This document shows positions 10,120 through 20,499 of a stretch of DNA of 64,000 nucleotides, piece by piece (within the stretch, counting starts at the first letter, position 1; each line of letters begins with the position of its first letter). The stretch covers positions 41,779 through 105,778 of the forward strand of contig CANLOE010000009.1 in assembly GCA_947492745.1 (NCBI GenBank), written 5' to 3'. Position numbers and translations under genes: made by a program. Source of the DNA: an uncultured Cyclobacteriaceae bacterium (GTDB lineage: Bacteria; Bacteroidota; Bacteroidia; Cytophagales; Cyclobacteriaceae). The notes below the pieces were generated by a model. That model made no database searches. It had not been told where the DNA came from and saw only the letters and a list, made by a program, of their open reading frames with translations.

Positions 10120-10263
10120 CCCAGGATCTATCGAGTTTCTTTTAACACTTATCCTTATCGGTCCCATGTGAAAGTAATAGGCTAAAACTCTTTCAAGAAT
10201 TATCAGTGAAGTTTCCTGTCGATGATTGATTTCAGCGGGGTTTATCTAATCTTCGATTTGTTT

Positions 10264-10640
10264 GAGAGGCTTTTTAATTTGTATCTTTTCTTTCGAAAAT
10301 GGTCTTCTCTTTATGGCCGAAAGGAACTTTCAAACTCTTTCTTATGCTTTTTGATGGCATGGTTCCATTAGGGTTTCATGCGTATGGTATTGACCCTAAA
10401 GGGTACATGTAATTTGCATGAACGACATTCATCCCGAACTTTTGCTTTCCTGGCCATGTCCATTTCTAATGTGTTCCTTTTGGGACATAATTTCGTGGGA
10501 ACTCTCGCAGATAGTGCTGCTGTCTTTTCCCACGTGACTGGCAGAAGCTTTTTCATTGGAACTGTCCTCTGGACATTTTCTTAATGCTCGACCTTACTTC
10601 GTTCCGCACCTAAAAAGCGATAACAAATTCTAAAACCTAA
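10264..10640. repeat. Family E foldback element (E3)
   Basis: The left end GAGAGGCTTTTTAATTTGTATCTTTTC resembles family E ends. The conserved TCGCAGATAGTGCTGCTGTC, the GGACATTTTCTTAATGCTCG block and AAAAGCGATAACAAATTCTA follow in family order. The right inverted end is lost after TCTAAAACCT. Two small open frames in it (10368-10556 minus, 10378-10584 plus) are by-products of the repeat. Confidence 0.65.
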
Positions 10641-10781
10641 ATTTCTGTTATGGATATTCTCGCCTTTATGATGAGGTTAGGACAAACATATTGCTATGAA
10701 AAAATCAGCCTTTATCAACACATAACATTGAGCCTTGTCCTTTTTGTTCGAAAATAGTACTGAACTGTTTGAATAGTAGAT

Positions 10782-10953
10782 TCAACCCAAATTGATCGAT
10801 AGAAATCGTGATGAGCGTATAAACAGCAAAATATCAGTCATTTGTATTCGTTCGGCATAGCACCGCTATGGTGAATGAAGACCGGTGGGCAAAGCTTCCG
10901 GTATGAAGCTATTTATGCGCGGAATAGGTTCTCTATTGATCATTTTGGGTTTA
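10782..10953. repeat. Family D foldback element (D2), abutting the response-regulator stop codon
   Basis: The ends TTCAACCCAAATTGATCGAT and CTATTGATCATTTTGGGTTTAA are inverted repeats. The core is GCATAGCACCGCTATGG. It is nearly identical, in reverse orientation, to copies at 32699 and 55493. Its right tip supplies or overlaps the TAA stop of the response regulator at 10951. Confidence 0.82.
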
Positions 10954-11358
10954 AGATGCCTTAGAATGATATCCCAGGAGCGTATAGATTTCTCTTACTT
11001 TCACTTCATTTAGGGGTTTTTCCAGATATTTTTCAACTCCCAGAGAACATGCCTTCTGTCTATCCTTCTGTGAAAAAGACGATGTCAGTATTATTACAGG
11101 TATAGTGCTGATAGAAGCATGCCTTAATCTATTTTCCAGAAATTCTATCCCACTCATAACGGGCATGTTCAGATCCAGAACGATAATATCAGGTACTGTA
11201 TTGCCTTCTTGCAATAAGTAATCAAGAGCTTCTTTACCATTGCGACAGTGGGTGATTTTCCGGTGAACCCCACCTTCTCCCTTTTTGATGACCTTACTGG
11301 AGATAAAAGCATCGACATCGTCATCCTCTACAAGTAAAATATATTTGAAATGATTCAT
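10951..11358 (-). CDS. Single-domain response regulator (CheY-like receiver)
   Basis: A stand-alone receiver domain of about 135 residues, with no output domain. It has the acidic pocket LLVEDDDVDAFISSKVI, the phospho-acceptor Asp in DIIVLDLNMPVMSG, the switch Thr in VIILTSSFS and the conserved Lys in YLEKPL. The DDDVDAF signature and length resemble the Rcp1-like receivers that pair with phytochrome-type or hybrid kinases in Bacteroidota. I chose the ATG at 11358 (MNHFKYILLVEDDD); the frame can be extended 24 bases to a TTG. The stop codon lies at the junction with a foldback element, so the last residues may have been altered by its insertion. No kinase is adjacent. Confidence 0.9.
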   Translation of the reverse strand: MNHFKYILLVEDDDVDAFISSKVIKKGEGGVHRKITHCRNGKEALDYLLQEGNTVPDIIVLDLNMPVMSGIEFLENRLRHASISTIPVIILTSSFSQKDRQKACSLGVEKYLEKPLNEVKVREIYTLLGYHSKAS

Positions 11359-11382
11359 TATAATAGAATAAAATAGTGTCAA

Positions 11383-12352
11383 GCGTCATCGCTTATAATA
11401 TAGATGACTAAAATTACAATTTCAGGACTATTTTTAGAGCTTATTTAGATGAATCCAGTCGATGGGGCGATGATTGAACAATCTTGTTGGTCTGATGAAA
11501 AAGATAAATTATTCCTGAAATTATCGTAATACTGCTATGGCAAGCCTAAGATTGCCGAGAACAAATCACTGGATGATTGTCATCTCAATAGCCTTGAATC
11601 AAACCTTTTCAAGATTATTATTTTACTGGAGTTCCGGCCCACAATGCCTTTTTCAAGTGAAGGAGCTTTTCTTTCTTATAAGAAGGTAGCGTTATTGGTT
11701 ATTTCTGAGTAAGTAAAATAACTAACGTCAATCAGTGGAAGATGCTAAAATAGCCTTTCTAATTATTTTATGAATAACAAAAACCATTGCGAAAGGTTTT
11801 GGGTACTTTTGGTGTTGATACTCTTGGTCAACGTCTTGGCTAAATCATTTCATAGGCAAAAGCTTCATTTTTTTCATACTTGAGGGTAAACTTGGACTCT
11901 GTGAGTATAAAAATGCATAGTTATCCTCAAACACTTGTTTTGGGACATGGTATTTTGATAGAACGATGTCCTTATGAAGTATCGTCAATAGTTGATTTAC
12001 CAATGACCAACGGGAGATCTGCTTCATTATGGGTGGCTGCTCACCTGAGCTGTCTCCCTATTCACTTGCATGATGGGGTTTACGGAAAAGGTTGTCCTCT
12101 GAGCATCACAAGAAGGATAGCATGATTTCTGCTCTTTGGAAGAAATGGGGTATAATAAAATTTCTTGAAGAGGATTGTAATCAGTTATAAGAAGTGCTCC
12201 TATTTCCACAAAATATAAGCTCGACCTACTGCTCCAGAATACACTCATTCAACTTGCCCCCTTTAGTATCGCATTAGGTATTAGTCAGCTATAAAAATAA
12301 AAATGGGCTGAAAATAAGTGCTTGCTGGATTAAATCTTATGACGAAAAATAC
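11383..12352. other. Gene-poor stretch
   Basis: Nearly 1 kb without a gene I can support. On the minus strand two short frames (73 codons ending at 12027 and 60 codons ending at 11845) overlap as TAATG, but neither looks like a protein family or has a convincing start. They could be remnants of a lost gene. No repeat of the families found elsewhere is evident. Confidence 0.4.
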
Positions 12353-12859
12353 TCATGTAGGGTTTATGTCGATTATTGTTAAATTACAGAATTCCGATTT
12401 CTTGATGTGGTCACTGATATTCCAGTTCTTGTCTATGATAGATTTCTGGTTCAGAGAAAATTTCAGGGTTTCTCTTTCTATGTAAAAGCTGATATCGGCA
12501 CCTTCGTTTAGGTATTTGGTATCAGCAGTAATCATCAGTGCATCACTGTCCGCTAGCTGATACGCTTCTCGAAATGAAGTGTCGTTACGTTCTTCATAAA
12601 AAACAATGTCTTTTTGAGCAAAATCGGTCGGAATGTCCAACTTATCAAGCTGAACGCGTTTTTTTCTAAAAATTGGTATTCCATGTAAGGCCGAATATAC
12701 TTCGGGTTGGCCATATATGCCTATTCGTAGATTGTGTTCATGCCTCTTTTGAGACTCTATATGTTCTACGAATTTTGCTATAAACAAAGCCATATATCTG
12801 GCCTTGCGTACATTTATACCTCCATAAGAGGAGGCGTTCAGTGTCAAGACGGGTATCAT
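12353..12859 (-). CDS. YfiR/DUF4154-like protein
   Basis: The 168-residue protein resembles the YfiR (DUF4154) family distantly. ARYMALFIAKFVEHI corresponds to the family's N-terminal helix ending in FxKFxxWP, LRIGIYGQPEV to its first strand, and GADISFYIERETLKFSLNQKSI to the C-terminal GxxINFxxxxxKLxFEIN block. YfiR proteins are periplasmic and restrain membrane diguanylate cyclases. Here no signal peptide is visible: an in-frame stop lies four codons before the ATG, and a second frame (MYKFFIP) overlaps the start. The N-terminus may therefore be frameshifted or mis-started. A better family member lies at 14246-14782 on the same strand. Confidence 0.6.
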   Translation of the reverse strand: MIPVLTLNASSYGGINVRKARYMALFIAKFVEHIESQKRHEHNLRIGIYGQPEVYSALHGIPIFRKKRVQLDKLDIPTDFAQKDIVFYEERNDTSFREAYQLADSDALMITADTKYLNEGADISFYIERETLKFSLNQKSIIDKNWNISDHIKKSEFCNLTIIDINPT

Positions 12860-13161
12860 GGGATAAAGAATTTATACATCAAGCAATAGAAAATAATTAA
12901 AATTCTTTGATTTTATTGTACAAAGTAAGTGCATCGCTGTATGTTTTTCTTGCGTTTTCGATAAATCAGCCTTGAATAAAGTTCAACAGCCATGTTTTAA
13001 GGGTAAAGTAGATTTTGAAGGCCCGTTTAGGCTAACCGGGTCTATAACCATGATATCACTGGGAAACGATACGATAGAGAGAATTCTAAATCTCAGTAAA
13101 GGGTTTTTTTGTTCTGGTAAAAGCAAACTTTGGCAAAGAGATGGGGCGTGCAATATACTAT

Positions 13162-13332
13162 TAATCCGGATCATGCATTGAAAAATCTACTGCGGATCTA
13201 AATAGCTGCAAATCAGTCGTTGCACTACGTTTCTTGGATTAACCGTAGCGGTGCTACGTTGAATCCAAGAAAACGCCCTGATTTATTGCCATTTAAGTCC
13301 TCATGACGAAGTTCCAACGAACATTCTGGGTT
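13162..13332. repeat. Family B foldback element (B2)
   Basis: About 171 bp from AATCCGGATCATGCATTG to CCAACGAACATTCTGGGTT, with the core CCGTAGCGGTGCTACG. The two arms align with each other along nearly their whole length. Its right end is interrupted by, or directly followed by, a family A element inserted in the terminal TTA. Confidence 0.82.
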
Positions 13333-13333
13333 A

Positions 13334-13492
13334 TACAAATTTAGGTTTTAAATGTCGTATAAGATTCCGCGGGTCATTTTGTTTCAATCAAGGCGAGAAC
13401 CGCAGGGATAGCAGCGCTATCCCGAGGATTGTCAACGCAGAGTGAAGCAAAATGAACAGGAAGATAGGCGATATTTGAAAGCTAAGTTTGTA
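13334..13492. repeat. Family A palindromic MITE (A2), 159 bp with TTA duplication
   Basis: Begins TACAAATTTAGGTTTTAAAT and ends GCTAAGTTTGTA. It is flanked on both sides by TTA (13331-13333 and 13493-13495). The centre is GGGATAGCAGCGCTATCCC. Joining the flanks with one TTA gives CTGGG-TTA-AACCC, which matches the undisturbed right end of the family B element at 3853. Confidence 0.9.
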
Positions 13493-13701
13493 TTAAACCC
13501 ATATTGGACAGGCATGTACGGCAAAGTATGAAATCCCAAGAATACTTGGTATATCTAATGGTTAAGACTGCCAATAATAATCAACAGCAGTAGCATGAAA
13601 TTCGATGATACAGGAGAATTCATTGTATGATCTATAAAGGGAGCTGCGCTAAAAAGAGCGTACTATCAAACTAGCGAACCTGTTGATAGAATTATTGACT
13701 T

Positions 13702-14004
13702 AGAGACTGTGTTGAACGGTATCTTTTATTTTCATTTGGTCGATATTGATTTTTAATCGTCGCATGGAATTCTCAGGAACAGCATTCATCTCAAAATTCA
13801 CTTTTCCATCATGCTCATTGCTGTATGTGCTTCTTTTGGTGTAGAATTTCTTTGAAAATTCGCAGATAGCGCTGCTATTCTTTTTCCACGTGGCAGGTTG
13901 GTCCTTTTGCCGGCTACTATTTTCTTTACGTTCAGTCCTGCCTTATTCTACCTCCAAAATAAGCGATAACAAATTCTAAAATAATAGCTTCCAAAACAGT
14001 CTCT
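13702..14004. repeat. Family E foldback element (E4), near full length
   Basis: A 303-bp unit with inverted ends AGAGACTGTGTTGAACGGTA and CTTCCAAAACAGTCTCT. Internal order: TGGAATTCTCAGGAACA, CATGCTCATTGCTGTATG, TTCGCAGATAGCGCTGCTAT, GTTCAGTCCTGCC, AAATAAGCGATAACAAATTC. It serves as the reference copy for the truncated family E copies elsewhere. It has no coding frame. Confidence 0.8.
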
Positions 14005-14245
14005 TGCATTTTCTTCAACTTGAATTTGAACGGGGTGGTTATCGTGTGAAACTTGGGTCCGCGCGAGCGGCTTTGAGTCGAAACCGTATTCTGCGTTTAG
14101 TTCACTGTTGTATTATTTTTTATGGAATCAGCGAATCATGATTTATCGATACCTTGATGGATTTTATAGGAATCAATACAAATCATTTTATGAATACCAT
14201 TAGAATATCACCGAACAGAGAAAGTGACTAAATGTACAGTATCGG

Positions 14246-14782
14246 TTAAACCAGAATGGCCAGATTGGTCAGCTGTTGAGGCACCTTCAGGCCTGCTTTT
14301 TTCATATTTCCCAGATTCATCTCGAATTTCAGCTTTCCGTTCATGATTCTAAAGTTGATACAGCTTCCTTTTTTTGCCAGCCCATCACTTTCGGTAACGA
14401 TCAGTACAGGGCTATTTCCATATTTGGCGAGGATTGCTTTTAACATATTACTGTTTTTCTTGGGAACGAACAGGATATGACAATTTTCCATAGCTGCCAC
14501 GCTGGAGTAGTTCTGCACTTCGATGGAGCTACCACTGACTGACTTTTTGACCGCCATTTTTTTGAAAGAAGCGATAATATCTTTATTCCCATCGAGAATT
14601 CCGATAACGGTACGGTCACTCTGCTTTGGCCATTGGATATATTTGGAGAACTGATAGACAAATAGTGTTTTGAATGTATAGTTCTCTGCTTCCTCAGCTG
14701 ATATCCTATTAGCACTGGTCAGTGATACTGTCAGGAGTAAAGAAAGAAAGTATAGATAGGGGCTTTTGTATTTTACTTTCAT
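14246..14782 (-). CDS. YfiR family (DUF4154) periplasmic protein
   Basis: A 178-residue secreted protein. The N-terminus MKVKYKSPYLYFLSLLLTVS plus LTSANRISA is a signal peptide. The family core follows: YTFKTLFVYQFSKYIQWPKQ, TVIGILDGNKDI, CHILFVPKKNSNML and, at the end, ESDGLAKKGSCINFRIMNGKLKFEMNLGNMKKAGLKVPQQLTNLAILV. In characterised YfiBNR systems, YfiR inhibits a membrane diguanylate cyclase. In Bacteroidota the family often accompanies sensor proteins instead. No diguanylate cyclase is present in this window. A diverged relative lies 1.4 kb downstream, and a receiver-domain protein lies a further 1 kb beyond that. Confidence 0.9.
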   Translation of the reverse strand: MKVKYKSPYLYFLSLLLTVSLTSANRISAEEAENYTFKTLFVYQFSKYIQWPKQSDRTVIGILDGNKDIIASFKKMAVKKSVSGSSIEVQNYSSVAAMENCHILFVPKKNSNMLKAILAKYGNSPVLIVTESDGLAKKGSCINFRIMNGKLKFEMNLGNMKKAGLKVPQQLTNLAILV

Positions 14783-14975
14783 TGAGCGATTGTCTATTTT
14801 AAAAAAATCATAAATAATATATCAACTTTAGTACCAAAAAACAATTGTCAGTAGAAGCATGAGCGTGATCGATCAGATGGCCCCTCATAGGATAGCGGTC
14901 AATGAGTGAAGATAACAATCATTATAAAGCAATAGGTAATTTTAAGGATAGTCTTTTTTTGCATACTTTTACCCT

Positions 14976-15704
14976 ATGGACAGAGGAGCTGTGAATGTGA
15001 TCTATGAAGACAATCATTTGTTGATTGTCAACAAGCCAGCGGGTACCTTGGTACAAGGTGACCGTACGGGTGATACCCCACTACTAGAGCTATGTAGGTA
15101 TTACATAAAGGTAAAGTATCACAAACCGGGAGATGTGTTCCTGGGACTGGTACATCGCTTGGACAGGCCGGTAAGTGGTGCAGTCATCTTTGCTAAAACC
15201 TCCAAGGCATTGGAGCGAATGAATAGACTGTTCCAGAACAGGGCTATTCGAAAGACCTACTGGGCCGTAGTCAAAAGAAAACCCCGCGAGGAGGAAGGGA
15301 AGTTGGTACATTGGCTCATTAAAGATAGCCAAAAGAACATGACCAAAGCGTATGGAAAGCAGATTGACGGTGGACAAAAGGCTGAACTTCATTATAAAGT
15401 GCTGGGTATGCTCAATGAACATTACCTTATCGAAGTAAACCCTATCACTGGTCGCCCCCATCAGATAAGGGTGCAGTTGGCTACTATGGGCTGCCCGATA
15501 AAAGGTGACCTGAAGTATGGTTTCCCTAAACCGAATAGAGATGGTAATATTAACCTTCATGCGAAAAACATTTCTTTTCTACATCCGGTTAAAAAAGAAT
15601 ACCTGTCGGTAAGGGCAGGGCTGCCCGAAAACGATTTCTGGGAGCAGTTTCTCACTCTTGAAGAGATAAAAGTAAAACCAAAAGACATCAACAAACTTCA
15701 TTAA
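14976..15704 (+). CDS. RluA-family pseudouridine synthase
   Basis: Converts uridine to pseudouridine in rRNA or tRNA. The 242-residue protein has the catalytic motif FLGLVHRLDRPVSGAVIFAK, with the nucleophilic Asp in HRLDRP. It opens with VIYEDNHLLIVNKPAGTLVQ and ends with ITGRPHQIRVQLATMGCPIKGDLKYG, both standard for RluA/RluD. There is no N-terminal S4 domain, so it is of the short RluA type, and substrate specificity cannot be read. It is followed by a small membrane protein with one base between the genes, so they are probably co-transcribed. Confidence 0.93.
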   Translation: MDRGAVNVIYEDNHLLIVNKPAGTLVQGDRTGDTPLLELCRYYIKVKYHKPGDVFLGLVHRLDRPVSGAVIFAKTSKALERMNRLFQNRAIRKTYWAVVKRKPREEEGKLVHWLIKDSQKNMTKAYGKQIDGGQKAELHYKVLGMLNEHYLIEVNPITGRPHQIRVQLATMGCPIKGDLKYGFPKPNRDGNINLHAKNISFLHPVKKEYLSVRAGLPENDFWEQFLTLEEIKVKPKDINKLH

Positions 15705-15705
15705 A

Positions 15706-16026
15706 GTGAAGCAGGATAGCTGGAAAGACAAACTACGCAAGCGATGGGGACTCAAGAACACGATGGAAGTGTTTGTCATCCTACTGGTCTTTGCCTGCAC
15801 AGGAATCACCGTGATGCTACTGAAGAAACCGTTACTGGCTTACTGGTCCCTAGATGCTAGGGAAGATAAAGTTTTCAGTGTTATTTATTACATTCTTATT
15901 TTTCCTGTTTACAATATAATATTGCTTTTCTACGGCTCCTTATTTGGGAAATTTTCCTTTTTCTGGGACTTCGAAAAGAAGACTTTCCGACGGATAAGTC
16001 GATTGTTCAATAAATCGAAACACTAA
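15706..16026 (+). CDS. Small membrane protein, DUF6787-like
   Basis: A 106-residue protein starting at GTG, one base after the pseudouridine synthase stop. It has a basic N-terminus (MKQDSWKDKLRKRWGL), two hydrophobic segments (VFVILLVFACTGITVMLL and VFSVIYYILIFPVYNIILLFYGSLFG) and a basic tail (FFWDFEKKTFRRISRLFNK). This layout matches a short Bacteroidota family that I recall as DUF6787, of unknown function. Tight spacing suggests translational coupling with the upstream gene. Confidence 0.8.
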   Translation: MKQDSWKDKLRKRWGLKNTMEVFVILLVFACTGITVMLLKKPLLAYWSLDAREDKVFSVIYYILIFPVYNIILLFYGSLFGKFSFFWDFEKKTFRRISRLFNKSKH

Positions 16027-16044
16027 ACATAAATTTTTGATAAC

Positions 16045-16650
16045 ATGCTAAAACTTAACTTCAATTTATCTTCAATCTATCTCTTTTCGGTTGTCGCCCT
16101 GCTTTGTTCCTGCTCAAGCGGCCAAAAATACAGTTATAATTTCAGCCGGTACGATTATCAACAGAAGGCCGGGATAGCACATGAAGAGGTAGAGAACTCT
16201 ATTGTAGAGAGTACTCCCGTTCTATCTGCAAGTACGGCACAGACTGGCCTCGATAATATGGATACGGAAGTATTGAAGCCTGTGCTTGAGACTCCCAAAG
16301 TCAGTCCTGTTGCTTCAGCTCAGCAAAGGGACAAAACAAAAACCAAAGCTTTGCCCAATGGGATTCCTCTAAAAAAGACGAAAGCGTATACGAAATTGGA
16401 AAAGAAAGCCATCCGTAAGGATTTCAGGTCAGAGAAGAAAGTATATAAAAAAGCCAAGAAGGCCGGTGATACCGCTATGATGGCGGAGTCGGCGGAAAGA
16501 CTGACAGGTTATACCCGTTCAGGTGTCATTATTGGAGCCGCTGGCCTGATACTCATCATTATTGGCTCTGTAAGTATAGGTGTGTTGGTGGCCATTGGTG
16601 CCATTGCATTGGTGACTGGTCTTGTCCTGATTGTTATTGATAATGCCTAA
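16045..16650 (+). CDS. Putative lipoprotein with C-terminal membrane hairpin, unknown function
   Basis: A 201-residue protein. The N-terminus ends in SVVALLCSCSSGQK, a lipobox-like sequence (LCSC). The middle is low-complexity and basic (KTKTKALPNGIPLKKTKAYTKLEKKAIRKDF, KKVYKKAKKAGDT). The C-terminus is a long glycine-rich hydrophobic stretch (GVIIGAAGLILIIIGSVSIGVLVAIGAIALVTGLVLIVIDNA) that probably forms two membrane spans. I do not recognise the family, though similar small lipoproteins are common in Bacteroidota. It is 18 bases downstream of the DUF6787-like gene, probably in the same operon. Confidence 0.75.
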   Translation: MLKLNFNLSSIYLFSVVALLCSCSSGQKYSYNFSRYDYQQKAGIAHEEVENSIVESTPVLSASTAQTGLDNMDTEVLKPVLETPKVSPVASAQQRDKTKTKALPNGIPLKKTKAYTKLEKKAIRKDFRSEKKVYKKAKKAGDTAMMAESAERLTGYTRSGVIIGAAGLILIIIGSVSIGVLVAIGAIALVTGLVLIVIDNA

Positions 16651-16760
16651 GAGCAAGGGGGCTTTAAGCCCTCATTTACGAGGCCCCCATACAGCGTATA
16701 CGCAAAACCATTAAACCCTCATAACTAAACTCTAATACGAATTTGGGTTCAGGAGAGCAT

Positions 16761-16801
16761 TAAAAAAACCTATTTGGGATAAGCCAAATAGGTTTTTTTA
16801 A
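16761..16801. terminator. Bidirectional intrinsic terminator
   Basis: A perfect inverted repeat, TAAAAAAACCTATTTGG with its complement CCAAATAGGTTTTTTTA, around a 6-base loop. A runs on one side and T runs on the other allow termination for both the plus-strand lipoprotein gene and the minus-strand atpC. Confidence 0.9.
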
Positions 16802-16822
16802 TGAGTAATGTCGGTAGCTGTA

Positions 16823-17074
16823 TCAGCTAGCTTCCGCTAGGCCTTCGGCCAATACGATGATTCTGTTGTTCAGGACTTCGACGATGCCCCCTTTGATTCC
16901 AATCGCTTGCTCACCGGCGTTGCTTTTATATACTATATTTCCCGATTGCAATGCACTAATGAGAGGTGCATGATCATTCAATATCTGAAAGGAGCCATCG
17001 CTGCCGGGAAATGTAGCGACGTTGACTTCTCCTTCGAATACTTTCTTTTCTGGGGTAACGATTTCTAAAAACAT
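16823..17074 (-). CDS. atpC: ATP synthase F1 epsilon subunit
   Basis: The 83-residue epsilon subunit couples rotation between the F1 and Fo sectors. It contains only the N-terminal beta-sandwich: MFLEIVTPEKKVFEGEVNVATFPGSDGSFQILNDHAPLISAL, then GNIVYKSNAGEQAIGIKGGIVEVLNNRIIVLAEGLAEAS. The C-terminal helical hairpin of long epsilon subunits is absent, as is usual for Bacteroidota. It follows atpD by 56 bases on the same strand; the other ATP synthase genes are not here, also a common arrangement in this phylum. Confidence 0.96.
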   Translation of the reverse strand: MFLEIVTPEKKVFEGEVNVATFPGSDGSFQILNDHAPLISALQSGNIVYKSNAGEQAIGIKGGIVEVLNNRIIVLAEGLAEAS

Positions 17075-17130
17075 CCTAGTATAAGTATGTAAAGCATCAC
17101 CTGAACAGGCAATGCTTTTGATTAGCTAAA

Positions 17131-18642
<1,512 letters not shown>

Positions 18643-18875
18643 TTATAATTTTAAGAAATGTAGTATTCATTCATGCTCCATAAGCACTCAGCTTCCTTTC
18701 CGAAAGTACAACCGAACACTTCATTGGTACATCACGCATCGTTGAAAACATCGATAAACGTGAAAATTTAGAGTGCAAAACTAACCTTATTATTCAATAA
18801 AGCCAAGTCGATGAATATTTTTTACCCTCTGTAATACGTATTTGAAAAGCCTTTTCTCTTGCTATAGATAGCCCA

Positions 18876-20087
18876 TTAGCGGCGCAGGATAATTCGGAAG
18901 GTCGTGCCTTGTTTTTCTTCTGAGGACTTCACGAAAATCTTGCCTCGATGATACGTATCGATGATACGTTGGGCAAGGGTAAGCCCCAGCCCCCAGCCTC
19001 GTTTTTTAGTGGTAAACCCAGGGTTGAAAACCTGCTTGACCTTATTCTTGGCGATTCCTTTTCCTGTATCGGAAACATCCACGAAAACATGCTGGTCTGA
19101 GGCGCGGAGAATCTTCAGTCTTAGGGCACCGACCCCGCTCATGGCATCTACCGCGTTTTTACAGAGATTCTCTATGACCCATTCGAACAGTGGAGCGTTG
19201 ACCTTGGCAACGATGCAGTCTTCTGTTGTCTCTACCGTTATGCTCACTTTCTGAGATATCCTCGGTCTAAGATAGGCCACGGTATTGTTGATGAGGCTGA
19301 CCATGTTCTCTTCTTTCAGTACAGGGGCCGACCCTATATTCGAAAAGCGCTCGGTAATCATCTGTAACTTAGCGATGTCCTTGTCCAGCTCCTCTACAAC
19401 TCCCTTTTCCTTCAGTTCTTCGATACTCTTGAGGTACTCTACCCAGGCCATCAGAGAGGAGATGGGGGTGCCCAGTTGATGGGCCGTCTCTTTTGCCAGT
19501 CCTACCCATACGCGGTTTTGCTCTACTTTACGGGTGTAATTGAAAACGATATAGGCAATTACGGCAAAGATAGATATGACCGATAGTTGTATATAGGGAT
19601 AGTAGGTCAACCGGTTCAGTGTATCGGAGTTGCGGTAGTATACGTATTGTCGGTCCTGTCCTCCGTCCATAGTGGTAAAGGCTATCTGAATCGGGGCATA
19701 GCCTTCTTTCATATCTTTCAAGGCTCGGTAGGTGATCTCTTCTTTTTTTTCCGGGGCTATGCTATCATTGGCAATGATATTTTTTGAATCCAAGATATGA
19801 CCTTCCGAGTTGACCAGAATCACTGGGATATCATTATTGGGTACGATGATTTCGTGAGTGATGAAAAACACATCATTGGTCATGGAGCTGTTTTTGGAGG
19901 TGTATTCCAGTGTTTTTGCGAATAATTCCACTAGCCACTTTTCCCTTGCTTTCAGTTCTTGTACCAGATAATTGGTATATAAAATCGATCCCAGACCTAT
20001 CAATGCCGAAAACAACAGTACCAGCCATTTGATCTTGCTTCTGTTACGGTAAATACCCGAGGTACTGTTATTGGCTTTTTTCTTCAT
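18876..20087 (-). CDS. Membrane sensor histidine kinase
   Basis: 403 residues. One membrane span (IKWLVLLFSALIGLGSILYTNYL) is followed by an extracytoplasmic segment of about 130 residues, a second span (LSVISIFAVIAYIVFNY), and then the kinase core. The H box is VGLAKETAHQLGTPISSLMAWVEYLK, the N box WVIENLCKNAVDAMSG, the G1 box DVSDTGKGIAKNKVKQVFNPGFTTK and the G2 box RGWGLGLTLAQRII. The HQLGTPISS form is characteristic of a Bacteroidota kinase group. No response regulator is adjacent, so its partner is unknown. It lies between atpD and an ABC exporter operon, apparently as its own unit. Confidence 0.92.
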   Translation of the reverse strand: MKKKANNSTSGIYRNRSKIKWLVLLFSALIGLGSILYTNYLVQELKAREKWLVELFAKTLEYTSKNSSMTNDVFFITHEIIVPNNDIPVILVNSEGHILDSKNIIANDSIAPEKKEEITYRALKDMKEGYAPIQIAFTTMDGGQDRQYVYYRNSDTLNRLTYYPYIQLSVISIFAVIAYIVFNYTRKVEQNRVWVGLAKETAHQLGTPISSLMAWVEYLKSIEELKEKGVVEELDKDIAKLQMITERFSNIGSAPVLKEENMVSLINNTVAYLRPRISQKVSITVETTEDCIVAKVNAPLFEWVIENLCKNAVDAMSGVGALRLKILRASDQHVFVDVSDTGKGIAKNKVKQVFNPGFTTKKRGWGLGLTLAQRIIDTYHRGKIFVKSSEEKQGTTFRIILRR

Positions 20088-20269
20088 GTCTTTATCCTCG
20101 TTAATGGCGGCATATGGTATAGTTGTATGCGTTGTATTTATATGTCCTTCGATTTAGCTCATTACTTGGTAAGGCCTATATCGTTTTTTGCCAGTCTACA
20201 AAACTACGAACAAACATTGATACAAAGCACAGGTTTACTTTACCGATTTGAAGCTTCAACACATGAGTT

Positions 20270-20304
20270 TGAGTTTAGATACAATTCCAAAACAGTCTCT
20301 AATC
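20270..20304. repeat. Family E right-end fragment
   Basis: ATACAATTCCAAAACAGTCTCTAA matches the right inverted end of family E. The preceding 100 bases contain only loose matches (ACCGATTTGAAGCTTC is family B-like). Confidence 0.45.
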
Positions 20305-20431
20305 GTCCTGCGTATTTTTACAGGGGTCCTACAAGAGGGCTATGACCAACGAAATGTTTGCCACCTATTCTCGATACAAGGAGGTAGTGAACCTTCATGG
20401 TGCAACCCTAAACCTTGATTATAGCATTAGG

Positions 20432-20474
20432 TCTCAAAAGAAAGAACCCCGCATGGATAATACCATCCGGGGTT
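20432..20474 (-). terminator. Intrinsic terminator of the ABC exporter operon
   Basis: Read on the minus strand: AACCCCGGATGG-tattat-CCATGCGGGGTT followed by CTTTCTTTT. It lies 26 bases beyond the permease stop. Confidence 0.85.
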
Positions 20475-20499
20475 GCCATCGGTATGGGTTTAGGAGTAA

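Noticed and set aside
11845..12248. Two overlapping short minus-strand frames (73 and 60 codons)
   Set aside because: The TAATG overlap looks gene-like, but the translations match nothing I know and have no signal peptide, domain or promoter. Kept only as a note on possible gene remains.
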